A stretch of 64,000 nucleotides of DNA, from NCBI RefSeq assembly GCF_030269925.1, contig NC_085127.1, positions 10,919,501 through 10,983,500 on the forward strand, given 5' to 3'. This document shows positions 1 through 12,419 of this stretch, piece by piece. The stretch is from Bombyx mori. Lineage: Eukaryota; Arthropoda; Insecta; Lepidoptera; Bombycidae. A model generated the notes under the pieces. It did no database searches and was not told the origin of the DNA. It saw only the letters and a program-made list of their open reading frames with translations. Position 1 is the stretch's first letter. Every line of letters begins with the position of its first letter. The translations under genes and the position numbers were made by a program.

Positions 1-59
1 TGAAATTCGCTACATTTTAAAATTTTACTTCTTCCTATTCGTACACTCTTGACAGAGTG

Positions 60-595
60 GTCGTGGTCATGCATCAGTCGGATCCTGCGATACCGATGCT
101 CTCGCGATGCGACGCCATGTGACACGATGTTTCGCAGAGTGAGAGCAAACATTTATGTTGGAGTGAGTAACAGATTTTATGAGGTCGGTCCATCGTGTTG
201 GAGATCGTCCGCGAGATCTTTTGCCCTCGACTTTCCCTTGCACCACCAACCGCTAAATGGAGTCCTCATTACGAGTGATGTGCCCGAAGAACTTGAGGAT
301 TCGTAATTGGACTGTTGACGATAGTCTCTCCTTGATGTTGAGCTCTTTCAGGATCGAAATGTTGGTACGGTGCGCGGTCCACGGAATTCTGAGGAGACGT
401 CTCCAACACCACATTTCTAGTGCGTCGATCTTACGACGGTCTTGCATCCTCAGCGTCCACGTCTCAGCCCCATACAGAAAGATTGGAAAGACCAGGCATC
501 TCATTAACCGAACTTTTGTATTTTTGGTTATTCTGCGGTCTCTCCAAATCTTTGTTAGCCTCTCAACTGAGGATCTTGTCACGGCGCAAAATTTT
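60..595 (-). pseudogene. RTE-like LINE, C-terminal ORF fragment
   Basis: The minus-strand frame shows KIWRDRRITKNTKVRLMRC, FLYGAETWTLRMQDRRKIDA and EMWCWRRLLRIPWTAHRTN, the well-known C-terminal block of an RTE-like non-LTR retrotransposon in arthropods. The frame continues past one in-frame TAG (253-255) into a basic GKRSRGRSPTRWTD segment. It is 5'-truncated near 595. The same family appears as an older relic at about 14670-15240. Confidence 0.8.
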
Positions 596-649
596 ACTAC
601 AAAATAGGTAAAAATGCAATGCAAGCCGGGAAAAAATTCAGATGTTTAT

Positions 650-872
650 GGACCTAGTGCGGTGTCTGTGAGAGTAACACAAATTTGGTTTATGCCATTT
701 TCAATCCGGAAATTTTGATGTCAAAGACGCCCGTTGCTCTGATCGCCCTAATACGGATAAAATAGATGCCATTTTTGAAAAAGTGGAGCAAGATCGGCAT
801 ATCAGTAGTTACGACGTAGCTGAAGAATTGGCAATTGACCACAAAACAGTTTAGGCGCATTTGAAAAAAACT
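650..872 (+). pseudogene. mariner transposase N-terminal fragment
   Basis: Broken frames read like the helix-turn-helix half of a Mos1/mauritiana-type mariner transposase: SVRVTQIWF, then a frame carrying DKIDAIFEKVEQDRHISSYD and VAEELAIDHKTV. A stop interrupts at the end of the match. The catalytic half is absent. It abuts the LINE fragment at 60-595. Confidence 0.65.
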
Positions 873-3044
873 GAAAAAATAATAATTAAGCTTTGTCAGT
901 TTAATTATTTGTTATTCTCTCCCAAACAAAGATTCCCAAGCTACTTAAATAAATATATTATATATAAAATATTTAAAAAAAAAATAGTGTAAAGGCACTA
1001 CATAATTTACCTTAGAAATATTAAGAGATTTAGTTCTAGTTGAAAGTGACATTTCATTAATTGGCATCTGTCCATTTTTATTAGTACGTTTTAAATTAAA
1101 TTGTTTAAATAGACAGGTATATAAACTTTCATAACCATTCCGTAATCTTACGGTCGTTACTCTTCCAATAGGTTTAACAATTTATTATTTATCCACTTTC
1201 TGGATACTCGGGTCAATCATAACCATGTTTTAGAGTAACCGTGCTCCGGGACATTATCGTGAATTTTTCACGTCCGGTAAACTACGGGACGATTTCGGTA
1301 CACCAGCGCGGTCTGCATCACCGACATGTCCCAAAAATAATACAGATACCAATTTGGTAAATACTCTTTCCTCGAACTAAAAATAAAAGGCAAGAACAAG
1401 ATAGGAAAAGGTCGAAATATTAGGGGCTTATTTTAATTTAATTAAAAATAATTAATATTCTCCAATTTGTGGTATTCTATCCAACGAGATAGCAGAGGAT
1501 AGGTTGGAGTAGCACAGGATAATCCAGAAGAAAGTTATTAGAGGAGGTCGCCACTCTTAGCATTGAGGATTATCAACGTAAGGAAGGAATTTGTGGTGTT
1601 TAGTAGAAAGGTTACGTAGAACTTCAAATAACATACAAAGGAGTATCCATCTTCAAATCAAGAATCTTCAAATAAACACAATGAGCTGTGTAACATTTAT
1701 GAGAAAATCGGTATAAATCGCATTATGGACTATGGCACTAACTTAGCACGAAGTGAAGGGATAACCCAATAGAAATTACGAAGCAGTGTCTATGTCCTCA
1801 GTCGCTTTTTTTTATCTGGGGAGGGTGGGGATTTAGAGGAAGATCGTAGTTAGCGTTATAACTATGATCTAAAATAAACCTCGGACCTAAGCAATAATTT
1901 TTAACCACACTCTCGAAAATGAAACTTTTGTGAATGAGGGAGAAATTCACATCACAACTAAGTCCGTCCCGCGCCAAGCCCATCAATACTAACGCTCGTG
2001 CCCCCGGAGAGTCGTACGGCCACGAAAAATCATTCCAACGCTAAAATATCAATAAAACACAAACGCTCACTCGTAGCGCAGTGGAATCGCAAGTGCTCCC
2101 CAAATGCGATACCGGCCTTTTGATGGGACACTTTATTTTTTCATAACGACCGTACAAACCGCAGTGTGCCCTTAATGTGGTATCACGAGATTTACATTTA
2201 GTCGTGTCGTTTTATTGCTAATGTTATGAAGCAGGGAAAATCGTATGAGTCGTGTGAAAAATTGAAGAGACCTACGCAGCTCTCTCGGTTTCGTGAACTT
2301 TTGTGGAATCATTTTTTTGTTTCACTGTATCATCCATGTTTTTGTTAACTGACTTTTTATGATTGTATTTAATAAATTTAAACAGAAAGTAATTTATAAA
2401 TAAAGAAAACCGAAATATCACATTTAGTGTAATACATTTAGCTTGCAAAAATATAGATATAATATAGATATAGGATAGTGCTTCACAATTTCCAGTGTCA
2501 ACGAGTATTAATTAACAATATGAAACGTTATTTTCTATCAAAATAATATACTAAATAAAAACCTATATTACAGAGAACGAACCACAAGTTTTAAAACATT
2601 GAAGTCGCACTTTCTCCCCAGGACGATCCTGGCGAGCGTCGAGTAAACAACAATTATCTGTCGTATTCGGTTTCTCGAACTCAATATCGGAGTAAATCGA
2701 TGTTCAGAACGAGGGACACTGGATTCCCTCCGTATCTCACACGCCGTGAGGACGGAGCCCGTATTTATTGGAGGTAATTAAAAAGAAAACAGACAAAAGG
2801 CCCGCAGCTGACCGGAACGTGCTCCGAACACTAAGGTTTCGTGACGGTGCATAAATTTATCGATAATCGATGCATTAAACTTGTCAACGATCGGTGATAG
2901 ATTGATTCACTAAATAGATCGAGTGGAAAATGATCTTGGAGAACTGAATATTTCCAACTGTTCTAAGATAAAGACGGGAATAATTGTAAACACTCATTTT
3001 GGCTTGGAAGTAACTCGATGAAAATAAACCTGTTTACGTTTTTT
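873..3044. other. AT-rich intergenic DNA, no gene seen
   Basis: The only long frame (minus, 1798-1986) has no recognisable content. A stretch near 1480-1600 looks like a decayed retroelement tail. About 2580-2900 is less AT-rich and appears unique, but I cannot assign a function. Confidence 0.5.
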
Positions 3045-3430
3045 GAAACGAAGTTCCTTATGGGACGATGCGGAGGGGTGCCCTAACCGGGAAAAAACGT
3101 CCGTAACGTAAGATTTTTATTATTTATGTATAGTCTTAGTATGATGGCTATACAGTGTCTAATGTATAGTCTACGTGATGACGGTTATTAATATTATTCA
3201 TATAAATAGCTGTTTCTTTGTATACTATTATTATATATTTTTTATAAATCATTGTGAATAAAATAAGGTGGTTAACTTAGTAAAGTAGTTTTTTTTTAAT
3301 CATAAAAAAATCATAATAAAATATGTATACACGAATAATTATTTTCTTAATACCTCGAATAGAACTTAAAATTAATATTTTTATAATAAGAAACTTCGTT
3401 ACTATCCGGTGTCCCACGACACCACACATC
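3045..3430 (+). repeat. dispersed repeat G, copy 1
   Basis: Shares both ends with an inverted copy at 20051-20421. The start carries AACGAAGTTCCTTATGGG and CCCTAACCGGGAAAAAACGT; the end carries AATTAATATTTTTATAA, a second AACGAAGTTTCTTA-like motif in inverted sense, and GTGTCCCACGACACCACACATC. The middle differs. The class is unknown, as no poly(A) tail or clear target duplication is visible. Confidence 0.7.
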
Positions 3431-4897
3431 CTTTTTATTTATTGCCTTAACAAACGAATGAACTCATGACCCATCTGGCGTTGGTTTTCTTCAGACTTGA
3501 AATCTAAGTCTGAATTGTTTAGAATTTACTCATAGGTTAATAAGATGTTTGCTTTTTTAGGTAAGGTATAATGGCAGTCAGAATATTTTCCACAAATGTT
3601 TAATGCTAAATTATTTTTCAAAGTAGGCGCTGATAATTTGAATATGTGAAGTATTTTGAATTTTATCGAGAATATCTGATTGTTAAGAATTCCTCATAGT
3701 ATGTCATGCTTAATGTCAACAGTGTTAATGGTTTATGTTAGTGTAATGCATTGTCTTCGCAGTTTTTAAACCAAGTGACATTCAAACGGAATTGACCAGC
3801 ATGAACAGTTTATATTATCGATAAAATTTATCGAGGCCCAACACTAAAGAGAAATCGTAAGTCGGTCGTGCAAAAGAGGACTTTTATCAGTCGCGGCCGA
3901 TACCAATACTCCTAGAGATTCCGAGCTGTAATTTATTGCCACCCTAGTCTCAACTCTAGATAAACGTATACAAGCCCTTCTCACTATGTAATTAAGTCCA
4001 ATTTGGTGTGATAAATTTTAGTTTCGATCTTACAATGACGTCGCTAAATTTTTTGTAGTTATTTTAGTGTTTATTGCTGGACAATAGAGTTCAAAGTGCT
4101 GATATCGTTTACTCGAGATCCTTAATGGTCTGTAGCCTGAGTCTGGTTCTGGTGTAAAACGATTGACAAATTACTTTTTACTCAGAGTCTAATGAACCAT
4201 GTTGATCCAGTTGACCAGATATGTTACTTTCCAAGAATCTGTGGATGTCATGAAGCAACAAAACTATTATAATATTACTCTCGTCTGCATATTTGTTTGT
4301 CTGTCACAGTTTATTTTTTTTAAACTAGTTAACGAAACATATTGAGCACTAGGTTTTGTTTCAACTTTGTTGGGTAATGGTTTTATTATCCTTCAAAAAA
4401 ATGATGACTTTGAAGCAGATATAAAAGGTGGTACCTTCCCGGGAGGACTCAATGTCAAGTGATGTTAAGGATCACTTAATTACGACTTCTGTAGTCTATT
4501 CTGCTACTCAGGGAATGCTACTGACTGTTATCTTGCGAATCTATTAGTTGCCTACCACGATGCTCACGGAGATAGTGATATAGATATAGTTATAGCAAAC
4601 ATCTTTGTTTGTATTGTCAGTATTACTGGCAGTCGTCTGTCCAGAGCTGTCTAGATAGCGATAGATGAGACAGCAACTCATCTTCTAGAATACGATGAGG
4701 CTCTAAGCAGCCGGGATTTTTTTTCAAAACCGCAAAATGACCCCAAGGTCGTCGACATCTTCAGAGCGCTAGCAAAAGGCAGAGTGGTTGAAAGGAAAAT
4801 TGCCAGAAATAAACGTGCAGTCACCGATTCGTGTAATCAAACTATGTATAGTATAAAATTTTACTATTTAACGATTTTGACATGTATTTATTTCCGA
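3431..4897. other. AT-rich intergenic DNA, no gene seen
   Basis: No coding frame or recognisable element. It includes a short ATA-rich run near 4575-4595. Confidence 0.5.
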
Positions 4898-5310
4898 CTA
4901 GAGGTCCCGCAGTAGTCGAAATTCGACTATAATTAATTGGAATTGTAAGTTTGTACACTATTATGATTGTATTTTATACTTCTATAATCACAAATTTCGC
5001 CAAGACTACACTATAAAAAATATTCAAAGACAAACAATATTTAATCTATTCTCAATTCGACAACAGACGTCAAGAACAAAAGTTTGACAATAAATAGTAT
5101 GCATACGTGTGTGCGTCAAATACATGATATGTAGTGTGTGTAATGTTTTCTTTGTTGATTTAATGTATCTTTTATGCATTATTTAAAAAAATTATTAGCA
5201 TTGTGCACTTCTTCTCTATATTCTCTACAAGTGTGGAAAATATCATACTCCTCCGTCCGCGCAATTTTCGTAAAAAGGGATACAAAGTTTTTACTTCACG
5301 TATTAATATA

Positions 5311-6613
5311 ACTAGTCATAAGTATTGTCACACAATAAAAACTTTTCTTTTAGAATGCTGGCCACAAAAAAGTTTATTGAATTCGAATTCCGAATTGTTC
5401 ATGAAAATAAAAATGTATACTTTTAGAATTTTACTCATTTTTAAATATGGAGTGGACGCTTAAAGAAGACCGTGTTGCAGTTATTGCGTTGCATCGTTGC
5501 GGTTACGCGCCAATTCAAATTTTTAACATACTAAAAAATTTGAATATAACCAAAAAATTCGTTTATCGTACCATCAAACGATACAATGAAGACTCTAGTA
5601 TAGATGACAGGTCAAGAAGTGGTCGACCTCGGTCTGTTAGGACTCCAGCAGTGATAAAAGCTGTGAAGGCGCGAATTCAAAGAAATCCCAAACGTAAGCA
5701 GAAACTGTTGGCCCTTCAGATGGGGTTAAACAGAACCACGGTGAAAAGGGTGTTAAATGAAGACTTAGGGCTTCGGGCATATCGAGGAAAACAGGACATC
5801 GTTTGAATGCTCGTCTAATGGACCTGAGACTGAAGAGATGCCGCGCTTTGTTGAAGCGGTACGCGGGAAAAAAATATCGGGAAATTCTTTTTTCGGATGA
5901 AAACATTTTTACCTTAGAAGAGAGCTACAACAAACAAAATGATAAGGTATACACGCACACAGTAGTGAAGAAGCGAGCAACCGTATTCCGCGTGTCCAAC
6001 GAGGTCATTTTCCATCCTCGCTCATGGTATGGTTGGGAGTTTCTTATTGGGGCTTAACAGAGGTACATTTTTGTGAGAAAGGTGTAAAAACGAATGCAGT
6101 TGTATATCAAAATACAGTCCTGACGAACCTTGTGGAACTTGTTTCTCATACCATGTTCAATAACAGGCACTGGGTATTCCAACAAGATTCGGTGCCAGCT
6201 CATAGAGCGAAGAGCACACAAGACTGGCTGGCGGCGCGTGAAATCGACTTCATCCGGCACGAAGACTGGCCCTCCTCCAGTCCAGATTTGAATCCGTTAG
6301 ATTACAAGATATGGCAACACTTGGAGGAAAAGGCGTGCTCAAAGCCTCATCCCAATTTGGAGTCACTCAAGACATCCTTGATTAAGGCAGCCGCCGATAT
6401 TGACATGGACCTCGTTCGTGCTGCGATAGACGACTGGCCGCGCAGATTGAAGGCCTGTATTCTAAATCACGGAGGTCATTTTGAATAAACTTTAGTGTCA
6501 TAAGAATCTATGTTTTGTTAAGTTCATTTTGGTATATGAATGGTTACATAATGAATAAACTAGTGTCAATTATTTTACATTAAACATGTGACAGAATTTA
6601 TGACCTGACTAGG
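5311..6613 (+). mobile_element. mariner/Tc1-type transposon, TA target
   Basis: The 1303-bp element is flanked by TA on both sides (5309-5310, 6614-6615). Its ends are imperfect inverted repeats: the left reads CTAGTCATAAGTATTGTCACA and the right is its complement with five extra bases (CTAGTCAGGTCATAA...). Length, TA target and the transposase pseudogene inside all fit the superfamily. Confidence 0.88.
5447..6488 (+). pseudogene. Tc1/mariner transposase, two frameshifts
   Basis: Three overlapping frames together cover a full transposase. 5447-5806 is the DNA-binding part: helix-turn-helix EDRVAVIALHRCGYAP, then SIDDRSRSGRPRSVRTP. 5803-6057 holds the first catalytic Asp in REILFSDENIF. 6024-6488 holds the second in FQQDSVPAH and the third in SSPDLNPLDY, with 32 residues between the last two. 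Frameshifts lie near 5790-5800 and 6020-6030, so no complete enzyme can be made. The SPDLNPLDYKIW/WPSSSPD context resembles a widespread nematode/arthropod mariner group, which I cannot name with confidence. It sits within intact-looking inverted repeats. Confidence 0.88.
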
Positions 6614-6619
6614 TATAGA

Positions 6620-7385
6620 TATTTGGAAGACTTTACAGTTTTTACGGTCACCGACGTTATCTTTAAAAACGTTGAAATACCTAGCTAACTACCATAATTT
6701 TTACACTAAATTATTAATTGACATTCACGTTGCTTTGCATATATAAAATTAAAAAGATAAACGTAAAATTATACCGTAATAGTTATTTTTATTGTGTTTT
6801 TGTTAATATCAGGGCCACAATCTTTCGTTATCTATCGAAATAATTTCAAATTTGTAAGACCATACATAGTACGGTTGAAAATCCATTTCTTAACGCTACA
6901 TTTAAAAAAAAAACGTGCAAAATATTCACACACATCTATGAAAACGGTACTCTCGGGTGGAATATTAAGCAGGCGTACATGACGCATGGCGCTTGGGGGA
7001 GAAAGCGTAATTCTCAACTTTTTCGCTTCGACTACCCTCACCTGCGTTAGGGACGAAATACAGACGGATATTTTAGATATAAATACAGTTTTTTTTTCGA
7101 AAGATTTTTCATCAATGCAACATTTTTAATTGCCAAGCTTTGTCGTAGACGTCATTCTAAAATACAAAAAAAAAACATTAAATTTTTACTATTAATTTTT
7201 GGTGCCAGCAATGTAACACAAATAAAAACAGCTGACACGTTCCGCGTTACATGTCTTGTTGACAAAATATGAAGGTATTGAAGGGAAAACTATTCCCGTT
7301 GTATTTAATTAAATAATATTGCTTTCTGTTTTTGTTTCTCTAGTAATAAGTTTGAGAATCATACTCATAAAAAATATTAAATGTA
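6620..7385. other. AT-rich intergenic DNA, no gene seen
   Basis: Short frames on either strand look like chance. Contains homopolymer A and T runs. Confidence 0.5.
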
Positions 7386-7389
7386 GTTG

Positions 7390-7660
7390 AAGTATAGGGC
7401 GTATTGGAAACCCGCCCTAACGGGTGCGCTGAAGAATTCTTCGAGATGATCTTCATCTCCTCTTTATCGTCGCACCGCCAGGCATCGGTACAAAGTCAAT
7501 CCATATTTTCTGGAAGATAGATAGATGTTGATCTTTTTACCACTTGCCATCCGACTCCTGATATCTGAAGCTCCTCAGCAGTGAGATGCGGCTTGGCTGA
7601 TACTGCTAATGTCGTAGAGCGATGGTGACCACTTACCATTAGTTGAGCCGCATACCTAAA
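7390..7660 (+). repeat. probable retroposon/LINE 3' end fragment
   Basis: A less AT-rich block (CCGCCCTAACGGGTGCGC through GTGACCACTTACCATTAGTTG). Its end resembles the GTGACCACTTACCATCAGG tail shared by several lepidopteran LINE 3' ends. Family not identified. Confidence 0.45.
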
Positions 7661-7783
7661 ATCAAACTATTCAGATTCAATATCAGTAGATATTGTTCTA
7701 TTAGTGTTCTGACCTTTTGTACTTTATTTTTGTTTGATAGTTACATATTTAATTTAGATACAAATATATTTTTTTTTATTGCC

Positions 7784-7904
7784 CTTGTAGGCAGACGAGC
7801 ATACGGCCCACCTGATGGTGAGTGGTTACCGTCATCCATGGGCTTCAACAGTGCCAGGGGCAGATCCAAGCCGCTGCCGACCGCCAATATCCGAAATCTA
7901 ATAT
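7784..7904 (+). repeat. retroposon 3'-end family B, copy
   Basis: Contains GCCCTTGTAGGCAGACGAGC followed by CACCTGATGGTGAGTGGTTACC and GTGCCAGGGGCAGATCCAAG. The same block occurs at 8888-9000, 19840-19960, 27395-27466 and 61490-61568. In the opposite orientation it ends in ...CAAGGGCAATAAAAAAA, so the family has an A-rich 3' end. Confidence 0.7.
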
Positions 7905-8887
7905 CCTAAATATCCGAAACATCGTCACGTCCCTATCGCTACCGAACTTATCCGACAAATTGGCGAGCAAGCTCCCACAGACAGCTCTGCGGTCGCTGAA
8001 ACTTGAGCCAGTTGGAACGTTTGAATGATTTATACTTTATAAGTATTATTTCAGGTAAAAAGCCGCGTTCGAGCTTTTCCGTTTTTTTTTTTTATAGTTA
8101 AAAGTTTGTTCTTTTTTAGAAAATACTTTTTTAAACAACTGTTTCAAGATAATCAAACTGCAAAGAGTTTTCTGCGTGAGAATATTCTTACATGGCAGAC
8201 AGACCACGAGTAGCCACGAGTATTTCTCCATCATCATTACGTGCATGTTAGCACTCCTTAGTTTGCTACATATGCCCTTTCTTGATTTGGCAACGGATGC
8301 TTAAAACAAGAAACTATTGCATTTTCACTCGTTACAAAATAAAAAATGCAAAGTATGCGCGAAAACATACAATCAATTCTAAAAGTTAAAAAATGTTTTA
8401 TTTTTAAATAGCCCGCAAATTTCACGTTACATGATTATATAAGTACAATATATTTATGTATGTGTGTTAAACAAAAAACAGCCTTATCGTCATCAAACAA
8501 AACTTCGACCAGTAACAATACACAAAACATTGCTGCTAATGTTCGACATAAATAATAAAAATGCCCCAATAAAGACAATTGATATGTTGTGCGCCTTGTC
8601 TGTAGAGTATTTATGGTTAGTGGCGCCCATCGACGCAAAGCATCAGGTTCGATACCCGGACCGCGCAAAAACGCGTCGACACACATCGCGAGAACGTAAT
8701 ATAATGCAAAATGATCGGTCGTAATGTGTGTAGTGCGAAATATTGAAAGATAATGGCAACGATCTGTATGATACTCCACTTAAGTTTTTACTTCTGAATT
8801 ACAGAAGATTAATTCGAAAGGGGGTTAATTTGTGTAAAAAACGGTGTTTCCAAGACGGCTAATAAAATGTCATATAAAATAATATAA
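7905..8887. other. intergenic DNA, no gene seen
   Basis: The 114-aa minus frame (8435-8779) has no recognisable motif. A weak tRNA-like phrase (GGTTCGATACCCGGACC) near 8645-8665 hints at a decayed tRNA-derived SINE, but the A box is not convincing. Confidence 0.4.
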
Positions 8888-9000
8888 ATATGTTTTGAAG
8901 CGATTTGGCTCTGCCCCTGGCATTGCTGACGTCCATGGGCGAACGTAACCACTCACTATCAGGTAAGCCGTATGCTAGTCTACCTATAAGAGCAATACAA
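8888..9000 (-). repeat. retroposon 3'-end family B, copy
   Basis: Diverged copy (GGCTCTGCCCCTGGCATTGC near the start, AGAGCAATACAAAATAATA at the A-rich end). Confidence 0.65.
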
Positions 9001-9261
9001 AATAATAAACTGACCAAATAGCTTATTAATGTTACTAGGTAGATGGACTGTTTGTTCTAACAGGAAATTGAAAAATATTCATACAATAAAAATCAGTTGC
9101 GTTCAGGAAATAGGCGCCGGGCTTTATTTTTATGTAAATTACACAGTGGTTGACATCCAGCTCGTGATTGAAAAATGGAACCTTTAAAATAGTATTCAAC
9201 TCCGTAATTTTAAATAGAAATATTATTTAGAAAATGAGGTTTAGTTTACATTATATATATA

Positions 9262-9478
9262 TCTATACTTCTATACTTAATATATAAATCTACAGTGTTT
9301 TTTGCGGATGTTTCGTTATAACTACTGAACCATGCATCCGTAGAAAATACGCATGTAGAAAATACATGTACTTAATGGATAGGCTAATATTTATATGAGT
9401 GTTGGACTCCCTAATGATAATGGCAATAAATAACAATGTTAATTTTAAAAGCCCAGCGAAGCGGGCGAGTACGGCTAG
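9262..9478 (+). mobile_element. Helitron (family C), short copy
   Basis: Starts A|TCTATACTTCTATACTT and ends in a GCGAAGCGGGCGAGTACGG-type hairpin region followed by CTAG|T. The 217-bp length shows it is non-autonomous. Confidence 0.75.
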
Positions 9479-10237
9479 TATGATATAATTCTTAGTTCTG
9501 AATAAACTTCACAACGAAGTAGAGCAACCTTCAGTGCTTGGTATCACGTCATCGTCCCATGGTGAGGTTTACTTTATAGTCTTGTCATATCAGTTAATGG
9601 CGCGAGCGGTCTTTGTCGCGGCCGCGGCTGCCGGCTGCGTATATCAGCATATCGGAGCGACATCTCGCAAACTCGCGACGCGGCATATCGAGTGGAGCAT
9701 CCTTCGTGGATTTCACTTAATTTTTTTCTGGATTTTTTTGTTAAATCTTTGAATTATAATATCATCTGGCAGCAGACAGGAGAAAAAATATAATCTAAAA
9801 AAAATATGGAGTCGTATCTCCTGCTCTAAATACTAAACAATGTCTTTAATAAATTATTCCGAGATCCTAATACTAAAAAGCATGTTTTGTGAAATTTTAT
9901 ATCTTTCAAAACGAATTTTAAATAACATTGTATGCTTTTAGGCTTTTTTTACAGGCAGCTTTTAATAGAATACTAATAAACTAGATCTTTTTGGTGCAGC
10001 TTAAATAAAATTTACATCAAATTATTAGCCAAATTGATACATAAAGCGATTGAATGTTTATATTCAAATCACTTTGACATCGAGTACGACAAACGAGAAA
10101 TGAAGTTTTGGAGGAATAAAGAAAGGGATGATCTTGCACCGAGTGATTGAAAGACCTCTATAGGACCGAATTCGAGATTTGTTTTTATACAAACTTACCA
10201 TAAAAATATCGGCTAAACGATTCAGGCCAATTACCTA
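9479..10237. other. intergenic DNA, no gene seen
   Basis: A GC-rich island at 9595-9690 (GTCGCGGCCGCGGCTGCCGG) lies in an otherwise AT-rich stretch. The frame across it (9534-9752) has no recognisable domain. Confidence 0.4.
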
Positions 10238-10479
10238 CTGGTGGTAGGACCTCTTGTGAGTCCGCACGGGTAGGTACCACCAATCTGCCTATTTCTGCCG
10301 TGAAACAGTAATGCGTTTTGGTTTTAAGGGTGGGGCAGCCGTCGTAACTATATTGAGACCTTAGAACTTGCATCTCAAGGTGGGTGGCGCATTTACGTTG
10401 TAGATGTCTATGGGCTCCAGTAACCACTTAACTCCAGGTAGGCTGTCAGGTCGTCTACCCATCTAAGCAATAAAAAAAA
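10238..10479 (+). repeat. Bm1-type SINE body and tail
   Basis: Contains GGTGGTAGGACCTCTTGTGA, TTTCTGCCGTGAAACAGTAA and ATCTAAGCAATAAAAAAAA; it lacks the tRNA-like head. Confidence 0.85.
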
Positions 10480-10497
10480 GCCAATATCCTCAGTATA

Positions 10498-10597
10498 CTT
10501 GGTGCGAGTTTTTGTCAACGTAATAACACTGGTACAACTCCATACAAATCTGAGTTAGCTTTTACGCGATCGAGAAGTTAAAAAACTCGCATTAACA
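10498..10597. repeat. fold-back MITE family M, diverged copy
   Basis: Inverted ends CTTGGTGCGAGTTTTTGTCAACG and its complement (TTAAAAAACTCGCATTAA) with a short middle. Related to 23894-24095 and 29384-29542. Confidence 0.6.
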
Positions 10598-10599
10598 CT

Positions 10600-11638
10600 C
10601 TGTTCCGTGATAGTTACCGCTACAAAGTATATTCTTTAAAAAAACTAATACGAACCGACTAACATAATTTATCTTTAAATAGTGTCAGAAAAGAGACCTC
10701 GGAGTCGTAAAACCTAAATTGTTAATAAATCGTTAGCTAATACTGTGTGTCACACGAATGTGTCACCGCCTTAACAAAACTTCGAACAATGTATGCAAAT
10801 AAGATTTTTATATCCAAATCAGACGACAGGTAATTTTCTAAGAAACGGAAAGAATCATTATTACGATTAACACAAAGACGTCTTCGGGACGGCTAATAAA
10901 ATGTCACATAAAATAATATGATTATGTTAAACATTCTGAATTATGGGGACGAAGTTCCTGAGAACAGTCGTTACTTTGTAGCTTTTATCGCTGAAATTCG
11001 CTGATGTTTTGCTCACGAGAAACGGTTGAGTATCATAAGTATGAATCCTCGTCTTTTTGAAATACCTTTAGGTTATATTACCGTTATTGGTACCGCATTT
11101 CTTTAGGGGCCACGCAACATAAGCCCGTAAACCAATGCTATTAATCGGTTATTATATTAATTAAATCTTAAATCAACGCAATACAATATGTGTGTAGTGA
11201 TCTGAGATAGTTCCGAGATAACTGGCTGAGTGCTAACAATAAACAAAATCATATTGTTTTGCTCCACTTCGCTGCCCTTAAGTAAAAGTCCTATTAGGTT
11301 CTCATTATTACGGTTTATAAAATTTTCTTTGTTGGCTTATGTTGTCTGGCCTGAAATTCAAATCCTAACATACACATTACCAATCAAATATGAGTTTTCT
11401 TTTTTCGTTGATTTCGTCGATAAGTTGACCAATACGTTTTTCGTAATTTTGCACTGATAGAAGCATCGTTAAAGATATAACAAATTTTAATACTGCACAA
11501 ATAACATAGAGTTATTAATGCAAATACCAGCCAAATTAATTTGAAGTGTAAGAGGACAAGAGGGACAGCGTATGAATTTTAATACCGGGATCCCGATGGT
11601 TCATATCTCGGGTTCAATGAATAACTAATGTTACGGTT
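10600..11638. other. AT-rich intergenic DNA, no gene seen
   Basis: Only short chance frames; the longest (11230-11457, plus) has no recognisable content. Confidence 0.4.
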
Positions 11639-12232
11639 ATGTTATTAAGGCGAAGTGAAAATTATCAATTTCCCGGCTTAGTCCCGCGGTCGGCCCGGGA
11701 CAGGCGGCCCTTGACTTCTGTTTGCGTTCACAGGGCTGTTGAAGACAATGCAAGTGTTTATTTAAACAAACTGTTGGTCATTAAAAAAAGGGTGCGTGTA
11801 CTTATTTACGTTTTATTAAGTTATATTTTATTTTCATTAAATTTATTTCTTTTTTTAATTTCAAATTTAATCAATTTGAAAAAAAATCGATTAAACAACA
11901 TCTTCAAACACGCATATTCGACATCCCTTTTCTTGACATCGTATAAATTCGGTAATTCGCGGTACGGTTCGGAAAGTTCACCTGCGGCTATATTCAGACT
12001 CGCCAAGTTACGTCGGTCGTATTGTAATGAGCGATTTAGTGGGCAACTTCATTTTGTTAATTTTGTGTCACGGTGCGCGCATATCGTAAAATTTCACTCT
12101 CATCAATTTTTCATAACGCGCCTAAAGAAGTATAACTTCAAAAATACGCTCCAAATTTGGGTCGTTGAGCATAGGCTACAATTTTCTTCGCATATAATAT
12201 ACAAAACAAACACAAGGACCACAACCCATTAA
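11639..12232 (+). other. open frame of 197 codons, doubtful gene
   Basis: Long for this composition, with a hydrophobic Leu/Ile/Phe-rich stretch (VRVLIYVLLSYILFSLNLFL, about residues 52-75) that could be a membrane segment. The rest is basic with no recognisable domain. The DNA from about 11950 to 12180 reads like a diverged lepidopteran repeat, so the frame may be accidental. I would not call it a gene without transcript support. Confidence 0.25.
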
Positions 12233-12234
12233 GT

Positions 12235-12410
12235 TTCTGGCTGGATCTTATCAGTGGGTCGCGATTACGATTCGATAGTAGATTCAGCGAAGCACTGCCC
12301 TTGCTAAGGCTAGTATTAGCAAATTCTCTCAGGTTGAACCCGTAAGCTCACCTACCCGACCGAGAATAGCTGGAATAACCTCTTAAGCTAACAGCGAATG
12401 GGTAGGGCAA
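12235..12410 (+). repeat. jockey-like LINE 3' UTR fragment (family D)
   Basis: Matches the block GATCTTCTCAGTGGGTCGCG...GTAGATTCTGCGAAGCAC...GAGCTCACCTAC shared by 28060-28312, 50370-50530, 38075-38185 and 21514-21700. The coding end adjoining this UTR is visible at 38480-38600. Confidence 0.7.
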
Positions 12411-12419
12411 AACACAAGG

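Larger units (their letters stand above)
4898..6619 (-). mobile_element. Helitron (family A), split by a mariner
   Basis: A non-autonomous Helitron read on the minus strand. Its 3' end is the hairpin AGTCGA...TCGACT followed by CTAG, with T beyond. Its 5' end TCTATA lies at 6614-6619, on the far side of the mariner at 5311-6613. Removing the mariner and one TA copy restores the TATTAATATATAGA start seen in the sister copy at 52138-52578. It encodes no Rep/helicase. Confidence 0.85.

Noticed and set aside
8435..8779. 114-aa minus-strand frame
   Set aside because: No recognisable domain, and it overlaps a possible decayed SINE; likely chance.
9595..9690. GC-rich patch considered as a CpG-island promoter
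   Set aside because: Less than 100 bp long with no gene start nearby; insects do not generally use CpG-island promoters.
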